The notes: generated from the sequence alone by a model not told the origin. Shown: positions 46,203-55,356, counted from the stretch's first letter. The stretch: DNA of 64,000 nt from Pelagicoccus sp. SDUM812002 (GCF_031127835.1 NZ_JARXHX010000013.1:62001-126000); one strand, 5' to 3'. Program-made: numbers and translations.

Positions 46203-47075
46203 ATGGCCGATTGGACTTCTTGGACGCCCCTTCCGCTAACAACCTCATTCACCGAGCAGACCCTCGCTGAAACCCTAAACGGCGGCCAAGCCTTCCGCTG
46301 GAATTTCCTCCCCGAGGAGTCCTGCTGGCAAGGTGTTTGGGGGCAATATGTGGCGCGTATCCGTTTTTCGGATAAAAACCACCTCCTCGTAGCCACTCCC
46401 GCAAACGCACCCGATACATTTCCAGCACTCGCAGCCTACCTCCGCGACGACTTCGACTGGGACGCCGCGGTCGATTCCCTTCCTTGGCGCAGTGACGGTC
46501 ATCTCGCCAAATCTCTCCGGGCCTTCCCGGGTCTCCGCATTCTCAGGCAACCCTTCGCAGAAGCTGTGCTCTGCTTCCTCTGCTCCGCCACCAAGCAGAT
46601 CCCGCAGATCAAAGTCATGTGCGAACGCATGGCGGCTACCCTCGGCAATGAGCTCATGCCCGGTATCCACGCCCTCCCTACATGGGAACAGCTAACCAAT
46701 GCCTCCGAAACCCAGCTTCGTTCCCTAGGGCTCGGCTTTCGAGCGAAAAACATCAAGAAAAGTGCCGATCTCCTCGCCACTCAGCCTGGCCTACTCGAGC
46801 GAATCGAGAACGCTCCGTACGAAGAAGCAAAGCAGATGCTCGTCTCCCTCCCAGGGGTCGGTGAAAAAATAGCTGACTGCGCCCTGCTTTTCGGAGCGGC
46901 CAAACTCGAGGCCTTTCCCGTCGACACCTGGATCATCAAGGTGCTCGAGAAACGCTACACCCTCGAAGGTTGGAACCCCGCTCAGCTCTCCCGATTCGGG
47001 CGCGTACACTACGGCCCTCTCGCCGGATTCGCCCAACAATTCATCTTCTCCTACGAGCGCCAACACCCCACATGA
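46203..47075 (+). CDS. OGG1-like 8-oxoguanine DNA glycosylase/lyase
   Basis: A 290-residue HhH-GPD glycosylase. The N-terminal OGG domain has the GGQAFRW signature (27-33). The helix-hairpin-helix LPGVGEKIADC (216-226) carries the catalytic lysine K222, and D241 in FPVDTW is the conserved aspartate. This is a bifunctional OGG1-type layout (as in eukaryotes and some bacteria) rather than a MutY or AlkA type. It removes 8-oxoguanine and can nick the backbone. The stop overlaps the beta-lactamase start by ATGA. The start is ATG 46203; the open frame runs further upstream, through the preceding gene. Confidence 0.9.
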   Translation: MADWTSWTPLPLTTSFTEQTLAETLNGGQAFRWNFLPEESCWQGVWGQYVARIRFSDKNHLLVATPANAPDTFPALAAYLRDDFDWDAAVDSLPWRSDGHLAKSLRAFPGLRILRQPFAEAVLCFLCSATKQIPQIKVMCERMAATLGNELMPGIHALPTWEQLTNASETQLRSLGLGFRAKNIKKSADLLATQPGLLERIENAPYEEAKQMLVSLPGVGEKIADCALLFGAAKLEAFPVDTWIIKVLEKRYTLEGWNPAQLSRFGRVHYGPLAGFAQQFIFSYERQHPT

Positions 47076-47869
47076 GATTCGCCGCCGCCTTCGCATTCCT
47101 GTCTCTCTGCCTGTCTCTAAGAGCCGAAGAGCCAACTCCTCAACTCCTCCCAGTGGCTCGCGACCTCCTGGAGAAAACGGGCTACCGAGGAACGGTCCTC
47201 GTCTACGACTTTCAAGAGGAGACCCACTTCGCGAGCCATCCCTCCATCGCCGAAGAGCGATTTATCCCCGCATCGACCTTCAAGATCCTCAGTACCCAAG
47301 CAGCCCTCCAATCCGGCGTGGTCGCGGACAAAGACAGCATCCTCAAATGGGACGGCCTCGAACGTGGTCGTCAAGAGACCAACCGAGACCTGCCCCTCAC
47401 CACCGCATTTCGAATCTCCTCTGTTCCACATTATCAGGAGCTCGTTCGCGAGATAGGTCCGGATCGCATGCTGGCTTTCGTCAATTCCATTCCCTACGGA
47501 AACCAAGATATTTCCGGTGGCATCGACCAATTCTGGCTGACCGGAGCACTCAGTATTTCGCCCCTAGAGCAGATCGAATTTCTAGTACGACTTTACCAAC
47601 ACGATCTCCCTTTCGACCCAAGCGTGATGGATTCCGTCAAGCAAATGATGCTCTCGCCCGAAGACGAACCAATACGTTACGCCGCGAAAACCGGCTGGGC
47701 GGTGCTGCCTGAAAGCCGAAACATCGGATGGTGGGTCGGATGGGCAGAAAAAGAGGGACGCCGATTATTTTTCGCCACAGTGCTCGACTCGAATCAGCCA
47801 CGAGACGACTTCGGACACACCCGTATCGACATAACAAAAAAGACCGTCGAAAGCATCTTCGAGAAATAG
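47072..47869 (+). CDS. Class D (OXA-like) beta-lactamase
   Basis: A 265-residue exported serine beta-lactamase. The signal peptide is about 18 residues (MRFAAAFAFLSLCLSLRA). Active-site motifs are all present: PASTFK with S68 and K71, SSV (116-118), YGN (142-144), W155 and KTG (206-208). These make an active hydrolase likely, although penicillin-binding and repair-type relatives exist. The gene overlaps the DNA glycosylase gene and sits among housekeeping-type neighbours with no mobile-element signs, so it appears to be a resident chromosomal gene. Substrate range cannot be read from sequence. Confidence 0.92.
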   Translation: MRFAAAFAFLSLCLSLRAEEPTPQLLPVARDLLEKTGYRGTVLVYDFQEETHFASHPSIAEERFIPASTFKILSTQAALQSGVVADKDSILKWDGLERGRQETNRDLPLTTAFRISSVPHYQELVREIGPDRMLAFVNSIPYGNQDISGGIDQFWLTGALSISPLEQIEFLVRLYQHDLPFDPSVMDSVKQMMLSPEDEPIRYAAKTGWAVLPESRNIGWWVGWAEKEGRRLFFATVLDSNQPRDDFGHTRIDITKKTVESIFEK

Positions 47870-47875
47870 AAATCC

Positions 47876-49585
47876 ATGAAGCACAAAACCGACCTTCGCT
47901 CTACTCTACAACGAATAGACGGAAGACCGTATCCAGCCTATAAAGACATTCGCGGAATCTACGACTTCGAATTTTTCGACCTCAGTGTCGACAGGGTTCA
48001 AGGCGACCCGTTCGCCTCGCCCTCTCGGCTTTCGATCATTCTCCCACACGATGAATCGGAACTCCCCGCAAACCTATTTTCAAACGTCTCCCGCCGTACC
48101 GGGACTGAAAATTATCTCGCCCTTTCCTTCTCCAAGGCATGCCAACAAGCCTCAGCACACAGCGGCTCCGGCAAGTCGGGCTTGATACTGATCGATACGC
48201 CTGGACAAGAGATGTTACAGCGAAGCTGCGTGGAGATCGGACCGAAGGAAACCATCGTCCGCTTTTCCGTTGGGCTCCCCGCAAACGGCCGACGCATCCG
48301 AGGTCACGCAGCTATCGATCTCTTGGTTAAAGCTCTGCCTGAAATGGTCGAAAACGCCCTCTGCTATGATCGATTGGATGCCAACGCCATCCGCAACTTC
48401 GCCAACGTTGCAGAGGACGCCGACACTCTAAGGGCGGCCCTCGCACCAAGGGGACTCGTAGCCTTCATTGCCGAAGGAGCCATCCTGCCACGCGCCTCCG
48501 GTATCGACCAACGGCCCATGCCAGACGCGGTCCCCTTCCAGTCCCCTGATTCTCTTCGCCAAACCTTTGAGCTTCCTCACGCTGGACCCGTATCCGGCAT
48601 GGCAATACCCGATGGCGTCACTTTAATCGTCGGCGGAGGCTACCATGGCAAGACCACCCTCCTCTCGGCCCTTGAACGCGGCGTATACAATCATCGCCCC
48701 CTAGACGGACGTGAGCTCGTTGTCGCTCGCCATGACGCCACTAAAGTCCGAGCCGAAGATGGTCGATCCGTAGCGAGCGTCGACCTCACCCCCTTCATCG
48801 GCCAGCTCCCCGGCAACAAAGTTTCCGCCAACTTCACCACCGTAAACGCCTCCGGTTCCTCCTCTCAGGCCGCTTCCATCATCGAAGCTCTCGAGACTGG
48901 ATCAAAAACCTTGCTGCTCGACGAGGATATTTCTGCCACCAACCTCCTCATTCGAGACGCTCGCATGCAACAACTGATAGCAAAGGAGAAAGAGCCCATC
49001 ACTCCGTTCGTTCAACGCGTTCGATCCCTCTACGAAGAATGTGGCGTATCCACTATTATAGTACTCGGAGGATCGGGAGACTACTTCGAACCGGCCGATC
49101 TCATTATTGCCCTCGATAACTACATCCCAAAGGACCTCACCGCAGAGGCAAAAGCCCTTTGCGATAGTAAAGGTCCCCAGCAAAGGCTGAACCCTCAAAG
49201 CATCGCCACAGAGCCAGAGCAATCCACCCGCTTCGCCGAACCCGCATCCATCGATCCCTACACCTCCAACCGAGGCCGGCCCGGACGGAGTCGCGTCAAG
49301 ACACGAGATGCGAGATCCATCACGTTTGGAGAAAACGAGATCGATCTCTCCCTCGTCCCCCAAATCGTGAATTCTTCCCAAGCGAAGACAATCGGAGCGG
49401 CGTTTCTCTATGCATCCGAAAATCGGCTCTTCGAGCAGTATTCCATCCCCGTCGCTCTCGAACGCACCTTGGAAATCGCGACCACTCAACGCCTCTCCGC
49501 CCTCGGCGAGGGCGACTTCGCCCAAATCCGTCTCCAGGAACTCGCAGCAGCGCTCTATCGCCTAAGATCCTTGAGGGTCCGTTGA
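47876..49585 (+). CDS. ABC-class ATPase (PF09818 family)
   Basis: A 569-residue predicted ATPase of the 'ABC class' family. The N-terminal domain begins with DIRGIYDF. The nucleotide loop is IVGGGYHGKTTLLSAL (near 252-267), with a degenerate signature region SSSQAASI and Walker B KTLLLDEDISATN. The family is soluble, without a permease, and its role in bacteria is unknown; one eukaryotic homologue is linked to RNA editing. It follows the beta-lactamase by 6 bases and precedes the glycosyltransferase by 4 bases. Confidence 0.9.
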   Translation: MKHKTDLRSTLQRIDGRPYPAYKDIRGIYDFEFFDLSVDRVQGDPFASPSRLSIILPHDESELPANLFSNVSRRTGTENYLALSFSKACQQASAHSGSGKSGLILIDTPGQEMLQRSCVEIGPKETIVRFSVGLPANGRRIRGHAAIDLLVKALPEMVENALCYDRLDANAIRNFANVAEDADTLRAALAPRGLVAFIAEGAILPRASGIDQRPMPDAVPFQSPDSLRQTFELPHAGPVSGMAIPDGVTLIVGGGYHGKTTLLSALERGVYNHRPLDGRELVVARHDATKVRAEDGRSVASVDLTPFIGQLPGNKVSANFTTVNASGSSSQAASIIEALETGSKTLLLDEDISATNLLIRDARMQQLIAKEKEPITPFVQRVRSLYEECGVSTIIVLGGSGDYFEPADLIIALDNYIPKDLTAEAKALCDSKGPQQRLNPQSIATEPEQSTRFAEPASIDPYTSNRGRPGRSRVKTRDARSITFGENEIDLSLVPQIVNSSQAKTIGAAFLYASENRLFEQYSIPVALERTLEIATTQRLSALGEGDFAQIRLQELAAALYRLRSLRVR

Positions 49586-49589
49586 CGCA

Positions 49590-50327
49590 ATGTCCCGCAG
49601 TTGCCTCGTAGTCCTCACTGACAACCTTTACATTCCCGGAACTCTGCGACTCTTGGAATCATGGCAGCAGCACAATCCCGTACTTCCCATCGTCGCGCTG
49701 AGCCGGGATGCTAGGGTCCTAGAGGACTCTTATCTCGCTAGGCTCGCCTCCCAACGCCACCGGATCGAAACGAATTCATACGCAGACATTTCACCCTACA
49801 AAAAGAGCCGTTCCAAACGCCACGCGGAAACCTTCTACAAATTCGAAGCATTCGCTGACTTCGGTTTCGAACGAAATATCTACCTCGACAGCGACATCCT
49901 TTGTCTCCGCCCTGCGCCCCTTCTCATAGGCAGCAGTCCGCACGCCCTGCTCGCAGCCCTCGACACTGGCTTCAAGAGTACCCGCGGCTACAAGGGGCAT
50001 CCAAACGAGATCAACAGTGGCGTGCTCTCCATCCACAAGTCCATTCAAGGTCCACAAACAATCGAGCAGCTCAAAATCATCGCTCGGGACAATCCTGGAC
50101 GAAGTGGCTACAATTCCGGAGACCAAGGCATCCTCAACAAATGGATACATCGACACAAGATCGATCTAGGAGTGCTTCCACCCGAGTACAATTTGATCAA
50201 AAAAGACTATGCGGACACCAGCGGACTCACCGACTGCCGCTTGCTCCACTACTGTGACCGAAAACCCTGGTTTCCCCAAACAGGTGAACGAAGTAAAATC
50301 GAAGATCTCTGGAACACCTCCCGCTGA
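49590..50327 (+). CDS. GT8-like glycosyltransferase
   Basis: A 245-residue GT-A fold transferase. The metal and sugar-nucleotide motif DSD (YLDSDILCL, about residues 97-105), followed by the EINSGVLS and YNSGDQGILN regions, resembles family GT8 (glycogenin/galactosyltransferase type). No membrane anchor. The acceptor is unknown. Two later plus-strand genes, a kinase-like protein and an amidohydrolase, might act with it, but the link is only positional. Confidence 0.85.
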   Translation: MSRSCLVVLTDNLYIPGTLRLLESWQQHNPVLPIVALSRDARVLEDSYLARLASQRHRIETNSYADISPYKKSRSKRHAETFYKFEAFADFGFERNIYLDSDILCLRPAPLLIGSSPHALLAALDTGFKSTRGYKGHPNEINSGVLSIHKSIQGPQTIEQLKIIARDNPGRSGYNSGDQGILNKWIHRHKIDLGVLPPEYNLIKKDYADTSGLTDCRLLHYCDRKPWFPQTGERSKIEDLWNTSR

Positions 50328-50402
50328 TCTCCTAATGAAGGACCACTCTGCGAATTCTGAGCTCGGCACCGCTTTGCCCTTGAGACCCTCTCTCGCCGAA
50401 GT

Positions 50403-51527
50403 ATGCTCCGGACCAACCCTCAACCCAACAACATGTCAGCGAGCGAAGACCCAAAGGATTTCTTAGAGCAACCCGCTCGAAAAACAGCGAGGCAGCGGAT
50501 CACTCAAACAATCCGCAAACCGTCGATTCCGATTAGCGACTCCCTACGGTTCTACCTCACGAGCTTCAATCGAGAGCACTCCCTCCCTATTCGCTACAAC
50601 CAATTAGAGCGATTCCAGATGGGCGCCCCGCTCTACGACTCAAAAGGGGAAGACACCCTTTGGGAAACCCTCATCTACGAGCCATTCATCATGAAGAAGC
50701 TCAACGAGGGGCTAAAACGCGTGTACGCTATCCTCAAGGCAGGTGGAGACGAGTCTGTCATGGAGCACCTCTACGTCGATCGCATCGACTACTGCGTATT
50801 CGGTAACTCCAAGCCATTTCGCGTCCGCATCGTCAATTCGCGCAACGACAACCAAGACTATTTTTACGTCAAAAAGGCGGATGCCTCGCGTATATATGGC
50901 CTCGAGCTCGAGCACTTGCTCTCCCCTAACCGCATGTTTTTCCTAACCGATGGCGACACCTTGGTCGAGGAACACGTGGTCGGTCTGCCAGGCGATATAT
51001 TTATCGACGATTGGATGGAAAGCCCTCGCCTCAAAGCAATCCGTATCGCGAAGGAGCTCATCAAGTTCAACGAGCGCTGCTTTGTGCGGCTTCTCGGAGA
51101 TATGCGCCCGTACAATTTCATTGTCGATATCACGCCAGATTTCGAGGAAACGCAGATTCGCATCCGCTGTATGGACTTCGACCAGCAGTCCTACGATGGA
51201 CGAAAAAACTTCTATCTTCCCCAATTCTTCAAGGAGAACTATCCGCTCGTTTCTTTCTGTACCAGCCATATCGATACAAAGACCGCTCGTCAGTACCAAC
51301 GAGAGGAACATGCGCTCATCTCCCGCCGCATCGATGCGATAGGGCTTCGCCTCCGTGCCCTTCTGGACAGTATGTCGCAGGACAGGCTCGCCCCTATCGA
51401 GAATGTGCACCAATTGCGCGAAGAACTCTCCGACCACTACAAGAGCCAATCTTTCCTCACTTGCGAATCCATGGGGGCTCTGGTTCGCCAAAGCCTCGAC
51501 CTGATGCGCGAGAGAGCGAAACGGTAA
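50403..51527 (+). CDS. Protein with cryptic kinase-like fold, function unknown
   Basis: A 374-residue protein of no family I can name. It carries the marks of a protein-kinase/aminoglycoside-phosphotransferase fold: a catalytic-loop-like segment GDMRPYNFIVD with D233 and N238, then a metal-binding DFD at D258 (CMDFDQ), plus an upstream strand YFYVKK (a candidate ATP-lysine) and hinge-like TLVEEHVVGLPG. The first 40 residues are polar and variable; a start at the ATG at 50433 is also possible. It lies 7 bases before the amidohydrolase gene and is probably co-transcribed. Confidence 0.7.
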   Translation: MLRTNPQPNNMSASEDPKDFLEQPARKTARQRITQTIRKPSIPISDSLRFYLTSFNREHSLPIRYNQLERFQMGAPLYDSKGEDTLWETLIYEPFIMKKLNEGLKRVYAILKAGGDESVMEHLYVDRIDYCVFGNSKPFRVRIVNSRNDNQDYFYVKKADASRIYGLELEHLLSPNRMFFLTDGDTLVEEHVVGLPGDIFIDDWMESPRLKAIRIAKELIKFNERCFVRLLGDMRPYNFIVDITPDFEETQIRIRCMDFDQQSYDGRKNFYLPQFFKENYPLVSFCTSHIDTKTARQYQREEHALISRRIDAIGLRLRALLDSMSQDRLAPIENVHQLREELSDHYKSQSFLTCESMGALVRQSLDLMRERAKR

Positions 51528-51534
51528 ATCCGAT

Positions 51535-52407
51535 ATGGCCATCGATAGCCACATCCACCTCTATCCAGCAGACGTCTACCACAGCCCCGTTGCTTGGGCT
51601 GGACCTCGGGATGAAACCTATTGGCTTTCCTGCGTAAACCCGAGTAAAGGCAAATCCCTCCAAGCGTGGAAAACCATCAGTGAGCTGCTGCACGACATGG
51701 ATGCAGGAGGTATTGAAAAGGTCGCCCTTTTAGCATGGTATTGGGAATTCCACGACAGTTGCATTGAGAACTTCAGCTGGCAGCTCGAGTGGCTGAAAAT
51801 GCATCCGGATCGCCTTATTTGCTTCGCTCCTTTCAACGCGAAAGGGGGCCAACCCGCCCTCGATCTGCTGGAATCCGCATTTGATGCTGGGTTCAAAGGC
51901 ATAGGCGAACTGAACCCGCCCGCGCAAGGCTACGGATACGACGATCCTGTCCTCGACCAAGCGCTGCAACTTGCCGCCCAGAACAACGCCGCGGTTAATT
52001 TCCATGTAACCGACCCGACCACCCGCGACTACCCCGGGAAAATCGATACCCCTTTCGACTCCCTATTGGATCTCGCTAGCAGCCACCTAAACACTCAATT
52101 CGTATTCGCCCACCTTGGCGGATGCGAACCGCTGAGAAGCGAAGAGAGGATCCCCAACAATGTCGCTTTCGACACCGCAGTCAGCCCTCTCCTATACAAA
52201 ACACCGGTGTATCGAGAATTTTGCGACAAAGTCGGGATAGAAAATGTCCTATTTGGCACCGACTACCCGCTACGTATTTTCCCGCGAGATATAAACCCAC
52301 CAAATTTTTTAGGTCCATTGGTTGAATTGAGGGACAGCGGATTGAGCGCTTTCGAGATCGAGGCTATTACAAACAGTAACCCTAAACGCATTTTCAATTT
52401 ATTATGA
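51535..52407 (+). CDS. Metal-dependent amidohydrolase (PF04909 family)
   Basis: A 290-residue TIM-barrel hydrolase. It has the N-terminal metal motif DSHIH (4-8), then FHVTD (near 160), FAHLGG (near 190) and FGTDYPLR (near 240-247), which together supply the His/Asp ligands of the amidohydrolase-2 family. Likely substrates include aromatic or lactone-type compounds, but none can be assigned. It overlaps the gamma-carbonic anhydrase gene by 4 bases. Confidence 0.88.
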   Translation: MAIDSHIHLYPADVYHSPVAWAGPRDETYWLSCVNPSKGKSLQAWKTISELLHDMDAGGIEKVALLAWYWEFHDSCIENFSWQLEWLKMHPDRLICFAPFNAKGGQPALDLLESAFDAGFKGIGELNPPAQGYGYDDPVLDQALQLAAQNNAAVNFHVTDPTTRDYPGKIDTPFDSLLDLASSHLNTQFVFAHLGGCEPLRSEERIPNNVAFDTAVSPLLYKTPVYREFCDKVGIENVLFGTDYPLRIFPRDINPPNFLGPLVELRDSGLSAFEIEAITNSNPKRIFNLL

Positions 52408-52931
52408 CGCTTGAAGAGCAATTCGAAACCTTCCTCGCAAAAGACCCACAAGTCCCAGCCAGCGCATACGTAGCCAACGAGGCCACCGTCATCGGCGACG
52501 TGCGCCTCGGCGAGAATGCAAGCGTCTGGCCTGCTTGTGTCCTTCGAGGCGACATCAACTACATCCAAGTGGGAGATCGCTCAAACGTGCAAGACGGTAC
52601 CATCGTCCACCTCGCTGATGAGTTTCCGGTGGAGATCGGAAACGACGTGACCATCGGACATGGGGCTATCATCCACGCTTGTAAGATCGAGAACGAGTGC
52701 CTGATCGGCATGGGAGCCACGGTGCTGGATGGCTCAGTCATCGGCCATAACTCCATCATCGGAGCTGGCTCGCTTGTCACGCCTCGAACCATCATACCTC
52801 CGGGAAGCATGGTCATGGGAGCGCCGGCTAAGGTGAAACGCACCCTTTCCGAAGAAGAACAATCCAAGATAAAAGGCTGGGCTGCCAAATACGTAAAGGT
52901 TTCTGCCGCGCATAAAGCTCGCTTCCAGTAG
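52404..52931 (+). CDS. Gamma-carbonic anhydrase family hexapeptide-repeat protein
   Basis: A 175-residue left-handed beta-helix protein. Hexapeptide repeats begin near residue 24 (VANEATVIGDVRLGENASVWP). Conserved zinc-ligand histidines occur in QDGTIVHLAD and VTIGHGAIIHAC. R49 and D51 in LRGDINYI also match the family. The protein is expected to trimerise and bind zinc; members of this YrdA/CaiE-like group often lack measured carbonic anhydrase activity. Its stop is 18 bases from the convergent histidine kinase stop. Confidence 0.92.
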   Translation: MTLEEQFETFLAKDPQVPASAYVANEATVIGDVRLGENASVWPACVLRGDINYIQVGDRSNVQDGTIVHLADEFPVEIGNDVTIGHGAIIHACKIENECLIGMGATVLDGSVIGHNSIIGAGSLVTPRTIIPPGSMVMGAPAKVKRTLSEEEQSKIKGWAAKYVKVSAAHKARFQ

Positions 52932-52949
52932 CGAACAAACGGATACACG

Positions 52950-54563
52950 TTACTCTATTGGCAGCTCAACGAAAAAGGTGCTTCCTTTTCCCTTTTCGCT
53001 ATCTAGGGAAACGGAACCTCCTACTCCATCTATCAAACGCTTGACGATCGCGAGGCCTAGACCAGAACCACCGAATTCGCGAGTTGTGCTGTCATCCTCT
53101 TGCACAAAATCCTCGAAGACTGCCTTCTGGCGAGACTTTTCGACTCCAACTCCAGTATCCGTAACTTTGATACTCAAACGTCTCCCTTTTCGTTTATCAC
53201 CTTGAATAGCGTTCAGCTCCAGGGAAATGGACCCCTTTTTGGTAAATTTCACCGCGTTGCTCAGCAAATTCCAAAGCACTTGTCGCAGTACCAAAGGGTC
53301 AATTACAATCGTATTGTTGTCCGGTAGGACGCCCGACCAATGCAGTTCTATGGATTTCCTTTCGGCTTCGACTTTTAGTAGCCGAATGATCGGTTCGCAT
53401 ATTTCATACAGATGCACCGGTTCGGGCCGCGCGACGAAGGCATCTTGCTCCAATCGACTCAGGTTCAAAATGTCAGAAAGCAATCCGCTCAGAGCTTCCG
53501 CCGAACTTATGATGGTCGACGTTAGCTCCCGTTGCTCCTCGTTAAGTTCTTCCATCTCCAAGAGTTGAGCCACTCCTGAAATGCCATTGAGCGGGGTACG
53601 AATCTCATGGCTCATAATTGCTAGGAACCTAGACTTCGCCCGGCTCACGCTCGCCTCGACCTCACGACTTTTGACCAGACGGAGGACATATATGTTTAGC
53701 AGTATTGAGATCACCACGACGAGGCCGCTCGCAAACCAAACGAAAAGATCAATCCAATAGCCATTGGGAGCTTCAGTAGCCCAACCCTCTTTCGGACGAA
53801 CGCCCATCTGCCAGTCACCCGAAAAAAGTCGGATCGGCTCCTTGAGCGATCGTGCTTCAAATATCTCCGGATCTCCAAAAAAGACTTCGCCCTCCGCCCC
53901 TCTCCCATCCTTTCCGCGCAAAGCAATTTCGATAGTAAGCGAGTCGTCGAACAAACCCGCATCCTCGAGCAACTGATCGAGATAGATCGGAGTCGATACG
54001 ATACCCCAAAATCCCGAGTCGTCGTAAACGGGGAAACGCCCGACAATAGCGATGCCGCCTTGCACGAGGGCCAAAGGACCAGCAATTACCGGCTTGCCCC
54101 CTTCCTTCACTTCCAAGGCTGCTTTTCGCTGAGCAGGGGTTTCCAGGTAGTCGAGCCCCAATGCCGCCTCGTTCCCCTCCATCGGATAGATATACCGAAT
54201 GACGAGATCAGGAGCGGCGGCAATATTGACGAGTCCCGGCTTCGCATCAAATATGGAGGCCGCAAACCTCTGGTAATCTTCCTGGGACAAATCAGGATAT
54301 AGGGATATGTAGGCTCCAAGACTGGTAACAAGATAGAACGAAGAGAGAGTTTCCGCTTCCAATCGGTAGCGAATCGAGTTCGCCTCCAAACGTACCGTCT
54401 CCTCTTGTGACTTAATCTGTTTAGTCAAATCCGCCTCCCGCATGGAACTGCGGAGGTAGTTCGCTCCGAAGATAACAACGACCGAAAAAATGCCCACCAC
54501 CGTCCATTGAACAACACTTCTGACAGGAAAGGTGCGGCGAGGCTTACGGTGGTTGTAGTCCAT
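52950..54563 (-). CDS. Membrane sensor histidine kinase with CHASE domain
   Basis: A 537-residue kinase. Transmembrane helix 1 is at about 19-38, then a periplasmic CHASE sensor domain (about 80-260), helix 2 near 270-293 (FVWFASGLVVVISILLNIYVL) and a HisKA domain with phospho-accepting H319 in AIMSHEIRTPLNG. The HATPase domain at about 420-537 has NLLSNAVKF, DTGVGV and GSGLGLAIVKRL. No receiver domain follows, so the partner regulator is elsewhere. CHASE domains bind small diffusible ligands. No two-component partner is adjacent. Confidence 0.93.
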   Translation of the reverse strand: MDYNHRKPRRTFPVRSVVQWTVVGIFSVVVIFGANYLRSSMREADLTKQIKSQEETVRLEANSIRYRLEAETLSSFYLVTSLGAYISLYPDLSQEDYQRFAASIFDAKPGLVNIAAAPDLVIRYIYPMEGNEAALGLDYLETPAQRKAALEVKEGGKPVIAGPLALVQGGIAIVGRFPVYDDSGFWGIVSTPIYLDQLLEDAGLFDDSLTIEIALRGKDGRGAEGEVFFGDPEIFEARSLKEPIRLFSGDWQMGVRPKEGWATEAPNGYWIDLFVWFASGLVVVISILLNIYVLRLVKSREVEASVSRAKSRFLAIMSHEIRTPLNGISGVAQLLEMEELNEEQRELTSTIISSAEALSGLLSDILNLSRLEQDAFVARPEPVHLYEICEPIIRLLKVEAERKSIELHWSGVLPDNNTIVIDPLVLRQVLWNLLSNAVKFTKKGSISLELNAIQGDKRKGRRLSIKVTDTGVGVEKSRQKAVFEDFVQEDDSTTREFGGSGLGLAIVKRLIDGVGGSVSLDSEKGKGSTFFVELPIE

Positions 54564-54647
54564 AATAAAATTTAGGAATTTGCTTCCGGGTCGTCGTCAA
54601 GCCTGAGCCAGAAAGAGCTTCGGAGAGAATCCGGCAATCTTGAACGC

Positions 54648-54683
54648 AAAAAAGCGCCGACCTTCTCCCGAAGGTTCGGCGTT
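54648..54683 (-). terminator. Intrinsic terminator of efp
   Basis: On the minus strand CGCCGAACCTTC, loop GGGA, GAAGGTCGGCG with one bulged base, followed by CTTTTTT. It lies about 30 bases beyond the efp stop. Confidence 0.85.
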
Positions 54684-54712
54684 TCATAAAAAAGACAAGT
54701 GAGGGCCGATGT

Positions 54713-55273
54713 TTAAGCGCGTCCTTGGTAGCTCTTGTCCTCAGGACGGATCTTAATGATTTCCCCTTCCTTAATGAAAATCGGCGTTTTCACTTCGATA
54801 CCCGTTTCCATGACCACCGTCTTCTGAACGTTTCCAGAGGTATCGCCGCGAACCGCCTCTGGAGCCTCGATCACCTTCATCTCAACGGACGATGGAAGCT
54901 CCACGCCCATTGCATTTCCATCTACGAAGAAAATCTGGTAGCTCTTACCTTCGATTAGAAAGTCCTTCGCGTCGCCAACCACCTCCTGAGTGATTTCGAT
55001 GGTCTCGTAAGTTTCGAGATCCATGAACGCGTACATGTCACCGTTCGGGTAGGAGTATTCGAGGTCCTTAATTTCCTTGTGTAAGACCTCGTAAGAGTCG
55101 CCCACATTCGTGCGGTTGTGGATGACCTTGCCAGTCTTCAGGTTCTTGAGCTGCATCTGGCAGAGCGCAGACATGTTCGGCGGAGCAACGATTTTACATT
55201 CGATCACCAAGCAGGGTTGCTTCTCGTATTCGATGACGTTGCCGCGGGAGATTTTATTTACCTTGGTAGCCAT
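54713..55273 (-). CDS. efp: Elongation factor P with an unmodifiable tip residue
   Basis: A 186-residue translation factor that relieves ribosome stalling at polyproline. Three beta domains are present: KOW-like 1-64, OB 65-125, and the C-terminal domain with VRGDTSGNVQKTVVMETG. The loop that in Escherichia coli carries the modified lysine 34 reads VAPPNMSALCQ here; the matching residue is N33, with M34 next to it, so lysylation or rhamnosylation is not possible. The ATG at 55273 is preferred; the open frame continues upstream into the decayed sigma-factor locus. Confidence 0.93.
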   Translation of the reverse strand: MATKVNKISRGNVIEYEKQPCLVIECKIVAPPNMSALCQMQLKNLKTGKVIHNRTNVGDSYEVLHKEIKDLEYSYPNGDMYAFMDLETYETIEITQEVVGDAKDFLIEGKSYQIFFVDGNAMGVELPSSVEMKVIEAPEAVRGDTSGNVQKTVVMETGIEVKTPIFIKEGEIIKIRPEDKSYQGRA

Positions 55274-55356
55274 AAGAGGGACAACGAGTACCAACGATGA
55301 CGTTTTTGTCCAGTCTCCTTTGAGAGGGTCGATCTGACTCAAAGAGAATGCAGCTC

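Noticed and set aside
46970-47072. An upstream-extended start for the beta-lactamase
   Set aside because: The extension reads through the glycosylase gene in another frame and would place the signal peptide inside the protein.
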